Assembly: GCF_947036855.1 (NCBI RefSeq)
Contig: NZ_CAMQRY010000007.1
Span: 1 to 42,163 of the forward strand
Reading direction: 5' to 3'
DNA length: 42,163 bases
Origin: an uncultured Clostridium sp.
GTDB lineage: Bacteria > Bacillota > Clostridia > Clostridiales > Clostridiaceae
A program made the position numbers and the translations under genes. Below the pieces are notes generated by a model. It had not been told where the DNA came from. It saw only the letters and a program-made list of their open reading frames with translations, and made no database searches. Below are positions 33,201 to 42,163 of this stretch, one piece after another. The stretch's first letter is position 1, and each line of letters starts with the position of its first letter.

Positions 33201-33993
33201 AAGAGTTTTAATTCCGGTATTCCCTGGTACTAACTGTGAATATGATAGCAGAAAAGCTTTTGAAAAAGCAGGAGCTTGTGTAACAGAACTTGTATTTAGG
33301 AATTTAACACCAGAAGCATTAGCAGAGTCACTTGAAAATCTTGAAAAAGAAATAAGAAAATCTCAAATAGTAATGTTACCAGGTGGGTTCTCAGCTGGGG
33401 ATGAGCCAGATGGTTCTGCAAAGTTTATTGCAACTATTTTTAGAAATGAAAATATTAAAGAGGCAGTAACAGATTTACTAGAGAATAGGGATGGATTAAT
33501 GATTGGTATATGCAATGGATTCCAAGCTCTTATAAAACTTGGACTTGTACCATATGGAAAGATAGTTGAGCTTGATGAAACTATGCCAACTTTAACTTAT
33601 AACAATATAGGAAGGCATATGAGTTCTATAGTTAGAACTAAAATATGTTCAAACAAATCACCTTGGCTTTATAATACTGAAGTTTCAGATACTTATAACG
33701 TAGCAATTTCACATGGTGAAGGAAGATTTTTTGCAAGTGAAGATGTAATAGCTAAGCTTATTGAAAATGGACAAGTTGCAACACAATATGTTGATTTAGA
33801 TGGAAAGGCAAGTTTAGATATGCCATTTAATCCTAATGGATCAGTTATGGCTATAGAAGGTATAACAAGTATTGATGGCAGAGTTTTAGGGAAGATGGGA
33901 CACTCAGAGAGAATTGGAGAGAATCTTTATAAGAATGTTATAGGAGATTTCGATTCTAAAATATTTGAAGCTGGTGTAAATTACTTTAAATAA
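30262..33993 (+). CDS. purL: Phosphoribosylformylglycinamidine synthase, single-chain form
   Basis: PurL converts FGAR, ATP and glutamine to FGAM. It is the large one-chain type (1243 residues) with an N-terminal PurS-like part, a linker, two AIR-synthetase-like halves and a C-terminal glutamine amidotransferase. Landmarks are TYWSDHCRHTTFETSI, KNETHNHPTEIEPFGGAATCLGG, the GKDSMSGSFG loop of the second half, PGTNCEYDSRKAF, MLPGGFSAGDE, the nucleophile GICNGFQALIKLG, and SHGEGRF. ATG 30262 has GGGGG five bases before it; ATG 30250 lacks a ribosome site and falls next to the operator-like repeat. It leads the purine cluster. Confidence 0.97.
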   Translation: MLSLFYVEKKKGFDIEAKGLLEDFKKNLAIDKLLEVRLLNKYIVNGQDVDSIESILYEPTVDTLNKEKIFLNDDEIAFAVEYLPGQYDQRADAASECFAILNKGRKIKIKSSKVLILKGSLTSDEVDKIKKYYINNVDSKEVDYLSSEFEENYLVPNSVEILNDFITLDLKSLGDFHKELGLAMSLEDIKMIQDYFKSEKRNPTITEIKVIDTYWSDHCRHTTFETSIDKVEIEESKYTESLKKSFEDYKVSRSFVYEDKNRDMTFMDMAVISMKEMRKRGILNDLDISEEINACSINIEIETDKGMEEYLLMFKNETHNHPTEIEPFGGAATCLGGAIRDPLSGRTYVYQAMRITGCGDPTVKVSDTIDGKLSQRKITLGAANGYSSYGNQIGLATGEVREIYHNGYIAKRMEVGAVLGAAPKENVLREVPVAGDVIILLGGKTGRDGCGGATGSSKEHSELSIELCGAEVQKGNAPTERKIQRLFRNKEITRLIKRCNDFGAGGVSVAIGELCDSLDINLDLVPKKYAGLDGTELAISESQERMAVVVKKEDAKRFIEISNAENLEATEVAKVTDTGYMRMFWNNENIVNLKREFLNTNGARQHTDIYVKAPSDNFDYFTPSSDLELRERITNSLKDLNISLQKGLVERFDSTIGTGTILMPFGGKYQLTPAEGMACKIPLMDGYTNDCSIMTSGLNPEIASWSPYHGAYYSIIEAVTKVVSIGGSYEKVRLTLQEYFEKLGTDKARWGKPFAALMGAYKVQKELLIPAIGGKDSMSGSFGNLDVPPTLVAFAVTTDKAEFIKSPEFKNENSKVIELKVKREEDSLLNMDEFKKMLIVVESLNKAGKILALNSIKSGGMLEALVKMSIGNKIGFDINGEITSDELFERNYGSMIIEVSKDFNLESIKELEYKVVATTNSEMKINILSEVFEIDELIGSLSEKLETVFKSETKKTETFAENIEFESVKKLKAKNKVLIPRVLIPVFPGTNCEYDSRKAFEKAGACVTELVFRNLTPEALAESLENLEKEIRKSQIVMLPGGFSAGDEPDGSAKFIATIFRNENIKEAVTDLLENRDGLMIGICNGFQALIKLGLVPYGKIVELDETMPTLTYNNIGRHMSSIVRTKICSNKSPWLYNTEVSDTYNVAISHGEGRFFASEDVIAKLIENGQVATQYVDLDGKASLDMPFNPNGSVMAIEGITSIDGRVLGKMGHSERIGENLYKNVIGDFDSKIFEAGVNYFK

Positions 33994-34000
33994 ATAATTA

Positions 34001-34039
34001 ATCTACATTTATATTATGTTAAGTAATATAAATGTAGAT
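34001..34039 (+). other. Hairpin between purL and purE
   Basis: A 16-bp stem (34001-34016 with 34024-34039) and a seven-base loop. The downstream tract ATTATATAAATTTTT is not a clean T-run, so it may be a partial terminator or mRNA-processing/stabiliser element within the operon. Confidence 0.6.
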
Positions 34040-34090
34040 ATTATATAAATTTTTCAATTAATCAATTAATTTTATTAGGAGGAATCGTTA

Positions 34091-34570
34091 ATGAAAGTAG
34101 CAATATTTTTTGGAAGTAAATCAGATACTGAAGTTATGAGAGGTGCAGCTAATGCTTTAAAGGAATTTGGGGTAGAATATAAGGCATATATATTATCGGC
34201 ACATAGAGTTCCTGAAAAGCTTGAAGAAACTTTAATAAATGCAGAAAAAGCAGGATGTGAAGTAGTTATAGCTGGAGCAGGGCTTGCAGCACATCTACCG
34301 GGAGTAATTGCATCAAAGACTACTATGCCAGTTATAGGTATTCCAATAAATGGAGCAATTGGTGGACTTGATTCTTTATATTCAATAGTTCAAATGCCAA
34401 AAGCAATACCAGTTGCAACTGTAGGTATAAATAATAGTTATAATGCAGGAATGTTAGCAGTTCAAATGCTTTCTATAAAGTATGAGGATATAAAAGAAAA
34501 GTTGAATTTATATAGAACAAATATGAAAGTTAAATTTATAGAAGAAAACGGTGAAGGAGTAGATTTATAA
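34091..34570 (+). CDS. purE: 5-(carboxyamino)imidazole ribonucleotide mutase
   Basis: PurE moves the carboxylate of N5-CAIR to give CAIR (class I), or carboxylates AIR directly (class II). This 159-residue protein has [56 protein letters not shown] and [18 protein letters not shown]. No purK lies in the cluster. AGGAGGAA precedes ATG 34091. Its stop overlaps the purC start. Confidence 0.96.
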   Translation: MKVAIFFGSKSDTEVMRGAANALKEFGVEYKAYILSAHRVPEKLEETLINAEKAGCEVVIAGAGLAAHLPGVIASKTTMPVIGIPINGAIGGLDSLYSIVQMPKAIPVATVGINNSYNAGMLAVQMLSIKYEDIKEKLNLYRTNMKVKFIEENGEGVDL

Positions 34571-35274
34571 TGGTAGCAAGAGAAATGTTATATGAGGGAA
34601 AAGCAAAAAGAATATTTAGTACAGATGACGCAGATAAGGTAATAGTATATTACAAAGATGATGCAACAGCATTTAATGGTGAGAAAAAAGCTGAGATTGA
34701 TGATAAGGGAATTCTTAATAATGCTATAACAACTGTTATTTTTGAAATGCTTAAAGAAAATGGAATTAGAACTCATTTTATAGAAAAATTAAATGAGAGA
34801 GAGCAACTTTGTGAAAGAGTAGAAATTATACCTTTAGAAGTTATAGTAAGAAATGTAGCTGCTGGAAGTATGGCAAAAAGACTTGGTCTTGAAGAGGGCT
34901 TTGCTCTTAAAACAACAGTTTTAGAACTTTCTTATAAAGATGATAGCCTTGGAGATCCTCTTATAAATGACTATCATGCTGTAGGAATTGGTGCTACAAC
35001 TTTTGAAGAACTTGAAGTTATTTATGATATGACAAGAAAAATAAATGATTTATTAAAAGCATTCTTCAAAAAACAAAATATAAACTTAATAGACTTTAAA
35101 ATCGAATTTGGTAGAACTAAAACTGGTGAAGTTGTTTTAGCAGATGAAATTTCTCCTGATACTTGTAGATTTTGGGATGCTACAACTGGTGAAAAGTTAG
35201 ATAAAGATAGATTTAGAAGAGATATGGGAAATGTAAAAGACGCATATGTAGAAATTTTAAATAGAATAAAGTAG
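34570..35274 (+). CDS. purC: SAICAR synthetase
   Basis: PurC condenses CAIR with aspartate using ATP. This 234-residue protein shows [55 protein letters not shown] and [15 protein letters not shown]. The start ATG 34570 overlaps the purE stop (TAATG), suggesting translational coupling; AAGGAG lies 9 bases upstream. Confidence 0.97.
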   Translation: MVAREMLYEGKAKRIFSTDDADKVIVYYKDDATAFNGEKKAEIDDKGILNNAITTVIFEMLKENGIRTHFIEKLNEREQLCERVEIIPLEVIVRNVAAGSMAKRLGLEEGFALKTTVLELSYKDDSLGDPLINDYHAVGIGATTFEELEVIYDMTRKINDLLKAFFKKQNINLIDFKIEFGRTKTGEVVLADEISPDTCRFWDATTGEKLDKDRFRRDMGNVKDAYVEILNRIK

Positions 35275-35322
35275 TTTAAAGGGAATTTGGAAAAATATTT
35301 AATTTAAAGGAGTGTTTTATAT

Positions 35323-36738
35323 ATGTACGATGCAGTTAATGATAAATTAAAAGACGAGTGTGGAGTTTTTGGTGTGTATTCAAAGAGTGGAGCTAATGTA
35401 GCGCAGTATGCGTATTATGCATTATATGCTCTTCAACATAGAGGACAACAAAGTGCTGGAATTGCAGTTTCTAATGGTGAGGAAATGAAAATTCATAAAG
35501 GGCTTGGACTTTTAACAGATGCATTTGAACTAAAAGATTTAGATAAATTAAAAGGACATATAGCAATAGGACATGTTAAATATGCAGCTGAGGTTGAAGC
35601 AAGAATAGAAAATGCACAACCACTTCTTGGTTCAAGTAAGCTTGGTGATATTGCAATAGCTAATAATGGTAGTATTGTTAATGCTGATGTTTTAAAAGAA
35701 CTTTTAGAAGATTCAGGATATGTTTTCCACACTGATAGTGATGTAGAAGTTTTAATGAGTATAATTGCAAGAAATGCAAGAAGAGGAATAATTAAAGCTA
35801 TCTACGGAGCAGTACAAGCTATAAGTGGTGGATTTGCTGTAACTATAGCTACAAAAGAGCAATTAATAGGAATAAGAGATCCTCATGGAATAAGACCATT
35901 ATGTATTGGTAAAATTGAGGAAGATTATATATTAGTTTCAGAAAGTTGTGCACTTGATGCAATTGGAGCTGAGTTTATAAGAGATGTAATGCCAGGGGAA
36001 ATTGTAGTTATATCTGAAAGTGGAATAGAAAGTATTTCTTATTCAGAGAGAACTCAATGTGAAACATGTGCATTTGAATATATTTATTTTGCAAGACCAG
36101 ATAGTGTAATGGATGGTATGAGTGTTCATCAATCAAGAGTAAATGCTGGTATTAAGTTATTTGAACAAAATCCAGTTGATGCTGATGTAGTTATTGGAGT
36201 TCCAGATTCAGGACTTTCTTCAGCTATAGGATACGCTAAGGCATCAGGAATTCCTTATGATATAGGATTTATAAAAAATAAATATATTGGAAGAACTTTT
36301 ATAGCACCAGATCAAAAACTTAGAGAAAGAGCTGTATCAGTTAAATTAAATCCATTAAAAATAAATGTTGAGGGTAAAAGAGTTATTTTAATAGATGATT
36401 CAATTGTTAGAGGTACAACTTCAAGACATTTAGTTGAATCTTTAAGAAGAGCTGGAGCTAAAGAAGTTCACTTTAAGATAGCATCTCCAATGGTTAAGTA
36501 TCCTTGCTATTTTGGAATAGATACACCATATAGAAAAGATTTAATAGGTGCAAATAAATCTATTGAAGAGATAAGAGAAACAATCGGAGTTGATTCATTA
36601 GATTATTTAACAATAGATAATTTATTAGATAGTTTATCAACTGGATGTAAAAATAAAGGATTCTGTTTAGGATGTTTAAATGGAGTATATCCAGTATCTA
36701 CACCAGTTGAAAAAGGCAGTAACGAATATTTAGATTAA
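35323..36738 (+). CDS. purF: Amidophosphoribosyltransferase
   Basis: PurF makes 5-phosphoribosylamine from PRPP and glutamine, the first committed step. This 471-residue form has a short 12-residue propeptide before the catalytic Cys13 (DECGVFGVYS). It also has ALQHRGQQSAGIAV, RDPHGIRPLCIG, the PRPP loop VILIDDSIVRGTTS, and cysteines consistent with a 4Fe-4S cluster (CETCAFEYIYFARPDS; STGCKNKGFCLGCLNG), as in the Bacillus enzyme. Odd point: the glutamine-site block GHVRYST is GHVKYAA (K86, corresponding to Arg73 of the E. coli enzyme). GGAG precedes ATG 35323. Confidence 0.96.
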   Translation: MYDAVNDKLKDECGVFGVYSKSGANVAQYAYYALYALQHRGQQSAGIAVSNGEEMKIHKGLGLLTDAFELKDLDKLKGHIAIGHVKYAAEVEARIENAQPLLGSSKLGDIAIANNGSIVNADVLKELLEDSGYVFHTDSDVEVLMSIIARNARRGIIKAIYGAVQAISGGFAVTIATKEQLIGIRDPHGIRPLCIGKIEEDYILVSESCALDAIGAEFIRDVMPGEIVVISESGIESISYSERTQCETCAFEYIYFARPDSVMDGMSVHQSRVNAGIKLFEQNPVDADVVIGVPDSGLSSAIGYAKASGIPYDIGFIKNKYIGRTFIAPDQKLRERAVSVKLNPLKINVEGKRVILIDDSIVRGTTSRHLVESLRRAGAKEVHFKIASPMVKYPCYFGIDTPYRKDLIGANKSIEEIRETIGVDSLDYLTIDNLLDSLSTGCKNKGFCLGCLNGVYPVSTPVEKGSNEYLD

Positions 36739-36757
36739 ATTTTAAGGGGGACTAATA

Positions 36758-37759
36758 ATGATAACATATAAAGATGCCGGAGTTAATATAGAAGAGGGTT
36801 ATAAGTCAGTATCACTTATAAAGGATTATGCAAAGAAAACTTTAAGTGAGTATGTTTTAAGTGGGCTTGGTAGTTTTGGAGCATTTGTAGAACTTCCAGA
36901 AGGATATAAAAAACCAGTTTTAGTTTCAGGAACAGATGGTGTTGGAACTAAGCTTGAGATAGCTTTTAAAACTAAGAAATATGATACTGTAGGAATTGAT
37001 TGTGTTGCTATGTGTGTAAATGATATTTTATGTCATGGAGCAAAGCCATTATTTTTCCTTGATTATATAGCATGTGGAAAACTTGATGCAAATGTTTCTG
37101 CAGAACTTGTAAAAGGTATATCAGATGGGTGCCTTATGAGTGAGTGTTCACTTGTTGGAGGAGAAACAGCAGAAATGCCAGGTTTTTATTCAGAAGGTGA
37201 ATATGATATGGCTGGATTTGCAGTTGGTGTGGTTGATAAAGAAAAAATTGTTGATGGTGGAAAAATTGAAGACGGAAATATTCTTATAGGAATACCTTCT
37301 TCGGGAATACATTCAAATGGCTTTTCACTTGTAAGAAAATTATTTACTGATCTGAATGAAGATTTTAATGGGCAAGAAATTTGGAAAACTTTAATAGAGC
37401 CAACAAGGATATATGTAAAACCTGTTTTAGAACTTTTGGAAACAATTGATGTAAAAGGTATGGCACATATAACAGGTGGTGGATTTATTGAAAATATTCC
37501 AAGAATGTTTAAAGCGGATAATTTAGTTGCAGTGATAAATAAGGATTCTTATGAGCTTCCAGAAATATTTAACCTTATGATAGAAAAAGGTGTAGATAAA
37601 AACCATATGTATAATACATTTAATATGGGAATTGGTTTTGTATTATGTGTAGATAAGAATGATAAAGTAGAAACTATGAAAATATTAAAAGAACTTGGAG
37701 AAAACCCAGTAGAACTTGGATATGTAGCTACTGGAGGTGAAAAGATTTGCTTAAAATAG
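36758..37759 (+). CDS. purM: Phosphoribosylformylglycinamidine cyclo-ligase (AIR synthetase)
   Basis: PurM closes FGAM to AIR with ATP. Motifs: VLVSGTDGVGTKLEIAF, DCVAMCVNDILCHGAKPLFFLDY, CSLVGGETAEMPGFY, IGIPSSGIHSNGFSLVRK, and GMAHITGGGFIENIPRM. 333 residues, typical. It starts 19 bases after purF behind AAGGGGG and its end overlaps purN by 13 bases. Confidence 0.97.
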   Translation: MITYKDAGVNIEEGYKSVSLIKDYAKKTLSEYVLSGLGSFGAFVELPEGYKKPVLVSGTDGVGTKLEIAFKTKKYDTVGIDCVAMCVNDILCHGAKPLFFLDYIACGKLDANVSAELVKGISDGCLMSECSLVGGETAEMPGFYSEGEYDMAGFAVGVVDKEKIVDGGKIEDGNILIGIPSSGIHSNGFSLVRKLFTDLNEDFNGQEIWKTLIEPTRIYVKPVLELLETIDVKGMAHITGGGFIENIPRMFKADNLVAVINKDSYELPEIFNLMIEKGVDKNHMYNTFNMGIGFVLCVDKNDKVETMKILKELGENPVELGYVATGGEKICLK

Positions 37760-38355
37760 CAGTCTTGATTTCAGGTGGTGGGAGTAATCTTGAGTCTATA
37801 ATGAATAGTATAGACTCAGGTTATTTAAATAATATTGAGATAGTAAGTGTTATAGCTGATAGAGATGCAAGTGGGCTTTTAAAAGCTAAAAGCAGAGGAT
37901 ATAAAACTTTATTATTAGATAGAAAAATATATAAAGAAGATTTAAGTAATCAAATACTTAAAACAATAGATGGAAAAGTTGATTATGTAGTTTTAGCAGG
38001 TTTTTTATCTATTATAGGTAAAAATTTAATTAATAAATTTAGAAATAGAATAATAAATATTCACCCATCATTAATACCAAGTTTTTGTGGAGCAGGAATG
38101 TACGGTATGAAAGTACATGAAGCGGCTATAGAAAAAGGTGTTAAATATTCAGGCTGCACAGTTCATTTTGTGAATGAAGAAGTTGATGGGGGAGCTATTA
38201 TAAGTCAACAAATAGTTGAAGTTTCTTTTGAGGATACAGCAAGTATCCTTCAAAAGAAAATTTTAAAAGAAGAACATAGAATTTTACCAAAAGTTTTAAA
38301 AGAACTAAGTGAATTAAATCTAGAAATAATAGATGGTAGAGTTAAATTACAATAA
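37747..38355 (+). CDS. purN: Glycinamide ribonucleotide formyltransferase
   Basis: PurN transfers a formyl group from 10-formyl-THF to GAR. This 202-residue protein has [25 protein letters not shown], the catalytic [12 protein letters not shown] (Asn/His), and [13 protein letters not shown] (Asp). The start is TTG 37747, inside the end of purM, with GGAGGTG (37734-37740) in front; no ATG fits. Confidence 0.95.
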   Translation: MLKIAVLISGGGSNLESIMNSIDSGYLNNIEIVSVIADRDASGLLKAKSRGYKTLLLDRKIYKEDLSNQILKTIDGKVDYVVLAGFLSIIGKNLINKFRNRIINIHPSLIPSFCGAGMYGMKVHEAAIEKGVKYSGCTVHFVNEEVDGGAIISQQIVEVSFEDTASILQKKILKEEHRILPKVLKELSELNLEIIDGRVKLQ

Positions 38356-38374
38356 AGATACTTTGGAGGGGAAT

Positions 38375-39874
38375 ATGATTAAAAGAGCTTTAATTAGTGT
38401 TTATGATAAAACAGGTATACTTAATCTTGCAAAAAGTCTAGTGAAAAAAAATGTTGAGATAATTTCATCAGGGGGAACTTATAAATATTTAAGTGAAAAT
38501 GGAATTTCTGTAAAAGAAGTTAATGAAGTTACTGGTAGTGATGAAATGCTTGATGGTAGAGTTAAGACATTACATCCTGTGATACATGGTGGAATACTTG
38601 CTATAAGAGATAATAAAGAACATATGGAAACTTTAGAAAAAAGAAATATAGGGATGATAGATTTAGTTATAGTTAATTTATATCCTTTCTTTGAAAAAGT
38701 TAGAGAAGATTTATTATTTGAAGAAAAAGTTGAGTTTATTGATATTGGTGGACCTACAATGCTAAGATCAGCAGCTAAAAACTTTAAAGATGTTGTAGTT
38801 TTAAGTGATGTTTCTGATTATGAAGAGTTTATAAAAGGTTTTGAATCAAATGAAATAGATTTTAAATTTAAGAAGAAAATGGCAGCTAAAGTATTTAATT
38901 TAATGAGTGCTTATGATGGTGCTATATCAAACTTCTTATTTGAGGAAGATGAGTATCCAGAGTATTTATCAGTATCATATAAAAAATTACAAAGTTTAAG
39001 ATATGGAGAAAATCCACATCAAAGTGCAGCATATTATGGTGCAACAGAGTTTGATGGCGCTATGAATAGCTTTGAAATTTTAAATGGAAAAGAGTTATCA
39101 TATAATAATATTAAAGATTTAGATATTGCTTATAAGGTAGTATCAGAATTTGAAGAGATAACATGCTGTGCATTAAAGCATAATACACCTTGTGGAGTTG
39201 CTATAGGAGAAAATCCTTATAAAGCTTATAAAAAAGCACATGATTGTGATCCAATTTCAATATTTGGTGGAATAGTTGCACTAAATACTAAAGTTGATGC
39301 AGATACAGCAACAGAAATGCTTAATACATTTTTAGAAGTTGTAGCAGCACCAGAATTTGATATAGAAGCTTTAGAAATTTTAAAAACTAAAAAGAATCTT
39401 AGAGTAATAAAATGTAACAATAAACCTTGTGCTAAGAAATTATTAGTATCAGTTGATGGTGGAATACTTGTACAAGAAGAAGATAATAAATTAGTAGAAA
39501 AACTTGATGTTGTAACAAATAGACAAGTTAGTGATGATGAAATGAAAAATATGATGTTTGCTATGAAAGTAGTTAAATATGTTAAATCTAATGCAATTGT
39601 AGTAGCTAAAGATATGAAGGCTATTGGAATTGGTGGTGGAGAAGTTAATAGAATATGGGCAGCTTGTCAGGCTTTAGAAAGAGGAACAGGGGCAACAGTT
39701 ATGGCATCTGATGCATTCTTCCCGTTTGATGATACTGTAAAAAAAGCAAGTGAATATGGAATTAAGGCAATTATTCAACCAGGTGGTTCAATGAGAGATA
39801 AGGATTCAATAGAAGCTTGTAATAATAATGATATGAGTATGGTTATAACAGGAATAAGACACTTTAAACATTAG
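38375..39874 (+). CDS. purH: Bifunctional AICAR transformylase/IMP cyclohydrolase
   Basis: PurH carries out the last two steps to IMP. The N-terminal cyclohydrolase ([58 protein letters not shown]) is joined to the transformylase ([71 protein letters not shown]). ATG 38375 is set by GGAGGGG 6-8 bases before; an upstream in-frame start at 38333 would lie inside purN. About 499 residues. Confidence 0.97.
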   Translation: MIKRALISVYDKTGILNLAKSLVKKNVEIISSGGTYKYLSENGISVKEVNEVTGSDEMLDGRVKTLHPVIHGGILAIRDNKEHMETLEKRNIGMIDLVIVNLYPFFEKVREDLLFEEKVEFIDIGGPTMLRSAAKNFKDVVVLSDVSDYEEFIKGFESNEIDFKFKKKMAAKVFNLMSAYDGAISNFLFEEDEYPEYLSVSYKKLQSLRYGENPHQSAAYYGATEFDGAMNSFEILNGKELSYNNIKDLDIAYKVVSEFEEITCCALKHNTPCGVAIGENPYKAYKKAHDCDPISIFGGIVALNTKVDADTATEMLNTFLEVVAAPEFDIEALEILKTKKNLRVIKCNNKPCAKKLLVSVDGGILVQEEDNKLVEKLDVVTNRQVSDDEMKNMMFAMKVVKYVKSNAIVVAKDMKAIGIGGGEVNRIWAACQALERGTGATVMASDAFFPFDDTVKKASEYGIKAIIQPGGSMRDKDSIEACNNNDMSMVITGIRHFKH

Positions 39875-39886
39875 TATTAATAAATT

Positions 39887-39917
39887 TAGAGATGCAAATA
39901 AGCATCTCTATTATTTT
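39887..39917 (+). terminator. Hairpin between purH and purD
   Basis: A 9-bp stem (39887-39895 with 39902-39910) followed by TTATTTT. It could act as a leaky terminator that reduces purD relative to the upstream genes. Confidence 0.6.
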
Positions 39918-39933
39918 AGTAGGGGGATTAGGG

Positions 39934-41178
39934 ATGAAGTTATTATTAATTGGGTCAGGTGGAAGAGAACATGCGATTGCTAGAAAGCTTGGTAAAAATG
40001 AGAGCGTAGAAAAAATATACTGTGCACCAGGTAATGGTGGAACTGCTTTAGAAAATAAGTGTGAAAATATAGATATAATAAAAATTAATGAATTATTAGT
40101 TTTTGCAAAAGAAAATAATATATATATAACAATTGTAGGACCAGAGCAACCACTTATAGAGGGAATTGTAGATTTGTTTAAAGGTGAAGGATTAAAGGTA
40201 TTTGGACCAGCAAAATCTGGAGCTATGCTTGAAGGAAGCAAAGGTTTCTCTAAAGATTTTATGAAAAAGTATGATATAAAAACTGCAAGATACGAAATTT
40301 TCTATGATGATAAAAAAGCTATTGATTATATAAAAAATGAAGAATTTCCTTTAGTTATAAAAGCTGATGGACTTGCAGCTGGAAAAGGGGTTTATATTTG
40401 TGAAACTTTAGAAGATGGAATTAATGCTATAAATGAAATTATGGTTGATGATATATTTAAAGGTGCTGGAAGCAGTATTGTAGTTGAAGAGTTTTTAGAT
40501 GGTGTAGAAGCATCGATATTATCTATTACCGATGGAAATGTAATACTTCCATTTATATCAGCAAAAGATCATAAGCAAATTTTTGATGGTGGAAAAGGTC
40601 CTAATACTGGAGGGATGGGAGTTGTAGCTCCTAACTTATATGTTACTGATGAAGTTAATGAAGAGTTTATATCAAAAATAATGAAGCCAACACTTATTGG
40701 AATACAAAAAGAAAAATTTGATTTTATTGGAATAATATTTTTTGGAATTATGATAACTAAAAAAGGGACATACCTTTTAGAGTACAATGTAAGAATGGGT
40801 GATCCAGAAACTCAATCAGTATTAGAACTTATGGATTCAGATTTATTAGAACTTATAGAAAGTGCTTTAAATAAAGATTTGAAAAATTTTGATTTAAAAT
40901 GGAAAGATGAATTTAGTTGTAATATAGTTTTAGCATCTAAAGGATATCCTGCTAAACCAGAAGTTGGGTATATTATGAATGTGGCAAATGAAGTTAAAGA
41001 AAATTTATATATAGCAGGAGCTAGTATGAAAAATAATAATCTATATACGACTGGTGGTAGAGTTGCATCCGTTGTTGGTAGAGGTAAAACATTAGAAGAA
41101 GCTATTAAGAGTGCATATAATAAAGTTAATTTAGTAGAGTTTAATGGGAAATATAATAGGACAGACATAGGAATGTAA
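39934..41178 (+). CDS. purD: Phosphoribosylamine-glycine ligase
   Basis: PurD joins phosphoribosylamine and glycine with ATP (ATP-grasp). Motifs: LLIGSGGREHAIARKL, YCAPGNGGTA, VGPEQPLIEGIVD, FGPAKSGAMLEGSKGFSKDFM, VIKADGLAAGKGVYI, ISAKDHKQIFDGGKGPNTGGMG, LEYNVRMGDPETQ. ATG 39934 is preferred (GGGGG 7 bases upstream); an in-frame start at 39892 would begin inside the intergenic hairpin. 414 residues. Confidence 0.97.
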   Translation: MKLLLIGSGGREHAIARKLGKNESVEKIYCAPGNGGTALENKCENIDIIKINELLVFAKENNIYITIVGPEQPLIEGIVDLFKGEGLKVFGPAKSGAMLEGSKGFSKDFMKKYDIKTARYEIFYDDKKAIDYIKNEEFPLVIKADGLAAGKGVYICETLEDGINAINEIMVDDIFKGAGSSIVVEEFLDGVEASILSITDGNVILPFISAKDHKQIFDGGKGPNTGGMGVVAPNLYVTDEVNEEFISKIMKPTLIGIQKEKFDFIGIIFFGIMITKKGTYLLEYNVRMGDPETQSVLELMDSDLLELIESALNKDLKNFDLKWKDEFSCNIVLASKGYPAKPEVGYIMNVANEVKENLYIAGASMKNNNLYTTGGRVASVVGRGKTLEEAIKSAYNKVNLVEFNGKYNRTDIGM

Positions 41179-41199
41179 AAAGTAGAATCTGATGAAAGT

Positions 41200-41244
41200 G
41201 CTATATCAGGATGTAGATAACTCATATCTCGATATAGCTTTTTT
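41200..41244 (+). terminator. Terminator of the purine cluster
   Basis: GCTATATC (41200-41207) pairs with GATATAGC (41231-41238), followed by six T; the 23-base loop has further pairing potential. The remaining 150 bases to the next gene are AT-rich with no ORF. Confidence 0.8.
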
Positions 41245-41396
41245 ATAGCATGTAAGCTCTTAAATAATATACTCGTAAATGATTTTTATATATATAAAAA
41301 TTAATTAAAAGATATATTCAATAAAAAGTTACAAAAATATTGGTTATACTGTAAAATAATATTAAAGAAGTATTTATTTTATGGAGGGATATTATT

Positions 41397-42137
41397 ATGT
41401 TAAAAAAAATTACGAACAGAGTTTATTATATGAATTATGATAATCAAAAAAAACATTCATTAATTGGTTTAATTATAGGTGATAAATTTAGTTTAATAGT
41501 TGATGCTGGAAGTTCAAAAGAACAATCATTAGAATTTTTAAACATTATAGAAAAAATGGACATACCATCTTTGAAATATCTTGCATTAACACATTCACAT
41601 GATAATCATGTACTAGGAGCTATTAATTTCGATTTAATAAATATAGTTAATGGTATGACAAGTGATAAATTAAAAAGAAATTCTAAAAATGAATCTTCTT
41701 TGTTCTCACATATCATATATGATGAGTTTTTAAAAGTTGATTTAGGTGGAATAGTTGTAGAACTTGAAAGAATTCCTAGTGATCATTCAAGAGATTGTTC
41801 AATTATTAATATTCCAACTGAAAAAGTTGTTTTTTTAGGTGATATATTATATTCAAATCGAAAAAGTGTTGAACCTTGCTTTAGTAAAGATTTAATGATT
41901 CCTTTATTAAAAGAACTTCAATGTTATGAAGCAGATTTTTATATAGCATCTCATAATGATGTGTATTCAAATGAAAGTTTTATGGAATATTCAAAGTTTT
42001 TAATAAACATTGGAAAAGCAGTTAAAGAAAATAATGACTTTAATGATATTAAAAGCAAAATAACTCAGAATAAAAGTTTTAATGATGATACTCTTGATAT
42101 GTATATTAAAGCATTTATATTAGGTAATAAAGAATAA
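41397..42137 (+). CDS. Metallo-beta-lactamase-fold hydrolase
   Basis: This 246-residue protein has the MBL fold: LIVDAGSS, ALTHSHDNHVLGA (65-75), PSDHSRDCSIINIP, VVFLGDILYSN and IASHNDVY. The family hydrolyses thioesters, lactams, phosphoesters or other bonds with one or two metals; the substrate here is unknown. In the HxHxDH block the Asp is replaced by Asn (HSHDNH), which would weaken the second metal site. GGAGGG precedes ATG 41397. The last 26 bases of the window (from 42138) begin with a likely terminator arm and hold no gene. Confidence 0.85.
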   Translation: MLKKITNRVYYMNYDNQKKHSLIGLIIGDKFSLIVDAGSSKEQSLEFLNIIEKMDIPSLKYLALTHSHDNHVLGAINFDLINIVNGMTSDKLKRNSKNESSLFSHIIYDEFLKVDLGGIVVELERIPSDHSRDCSIINIPTEKVVFLGDILYSNRKSVEPCFSKDLMIPLLKELQCYEADFYIASHNDVYSNESFMEYSKFLINIGKAVKENNDFNDIKSKITQNKSFNDDTLDMYIKAFILGNKE

Positions 42138-42163
42138 AATATAAAAAAGCCATGCGAATTTTG

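Overview
The window comes from a very AT-rich, low-GC Gram-positive chromosome, most likely a Clostridium-type anaerobe (class Clostridia). The evidence is near-exclusive use of AGA and A/T-ending codons, strong AGGAGG-type ribosome sites, many short intrinsic terminators, a T-box in front of argS, a feoA-feoB-small Cys-rich protein locus, and a clostridial-style purine cluster. No rRNA, tRNA or CRISPR array was seen. Species cannot be fixed from the sequence alone.

Layout. 1-3000 looks like an accessory patch. It holds the 3' end of an unknown gene, two tiny paralogous ORFs separated by a long hairpin, a compact large serine recombinase, and an orphan two-helix membrane protein. 3000-9000 holds a DMT/EamA transporter, an unknown protein, an MTA/SAH-nucleosidase-like enzyme and a very large polytopic membrane protein (DUF2339-like). 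9000-13600 holds pta (with a cre-like site upstream and no ackA beside it), a PhoH-type ATPase lacking the usual N-terminal PIN domain, an M50-type membrane protein whose protease residues are replaced, and a Ppx/GppA-HD protein with an eroded phosphate-binding loop. 13700-15780 is argS under an Arg T-box. 15785-18090 is the ferrous iron locus feoA-feoB-Cys-rich protein on the minus strand, with a strong promoter and a Fur-box-like element.

18200-30100 is a series of mostly single-gene units, many with their own terminator: an RNase H-fold (YprB-like) protein, a ComEC-like MBL lipoprotein, plsC, a PEPCK/HPr-kinase-like P-loop protein, an Lrp/AsnC regulator, a small membrane protein, a small RelA/SpoT-domain alarmone synthetase, a lone TerD protein, a PHP-domain protein, a CvfB-like S1 protein, a YaaR-like protein, a beta-sandwich protein, and a divergent alanine-racemase-fold enzyme.

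30170-41240 is the de novo purine block purL-purE-purC-purF-purM-purN-purH-purD, all on the plus strand. A good sigma-A-type promoter and an inverted CGAA pair resembling a PurR operator precede purL. Together these genes cover most steps from PRPP to IMP; purB, purK and purA are not in the window. An MBL-fold hydrolase closes the window.

The points that most deserve a second look are the micro-ORF pair with a hairpin masking a ribosome site, the cluster of apparently degenerate enzymes (M50, Ppx, PIN-less PhoH) between pta and argS, the PEPCK/HPrK-like protein, and a perfect 15-bp inverted repeat between the ComEC-like gene and plsC. I see no clear, self-contained novel defence or biosynthetic system.
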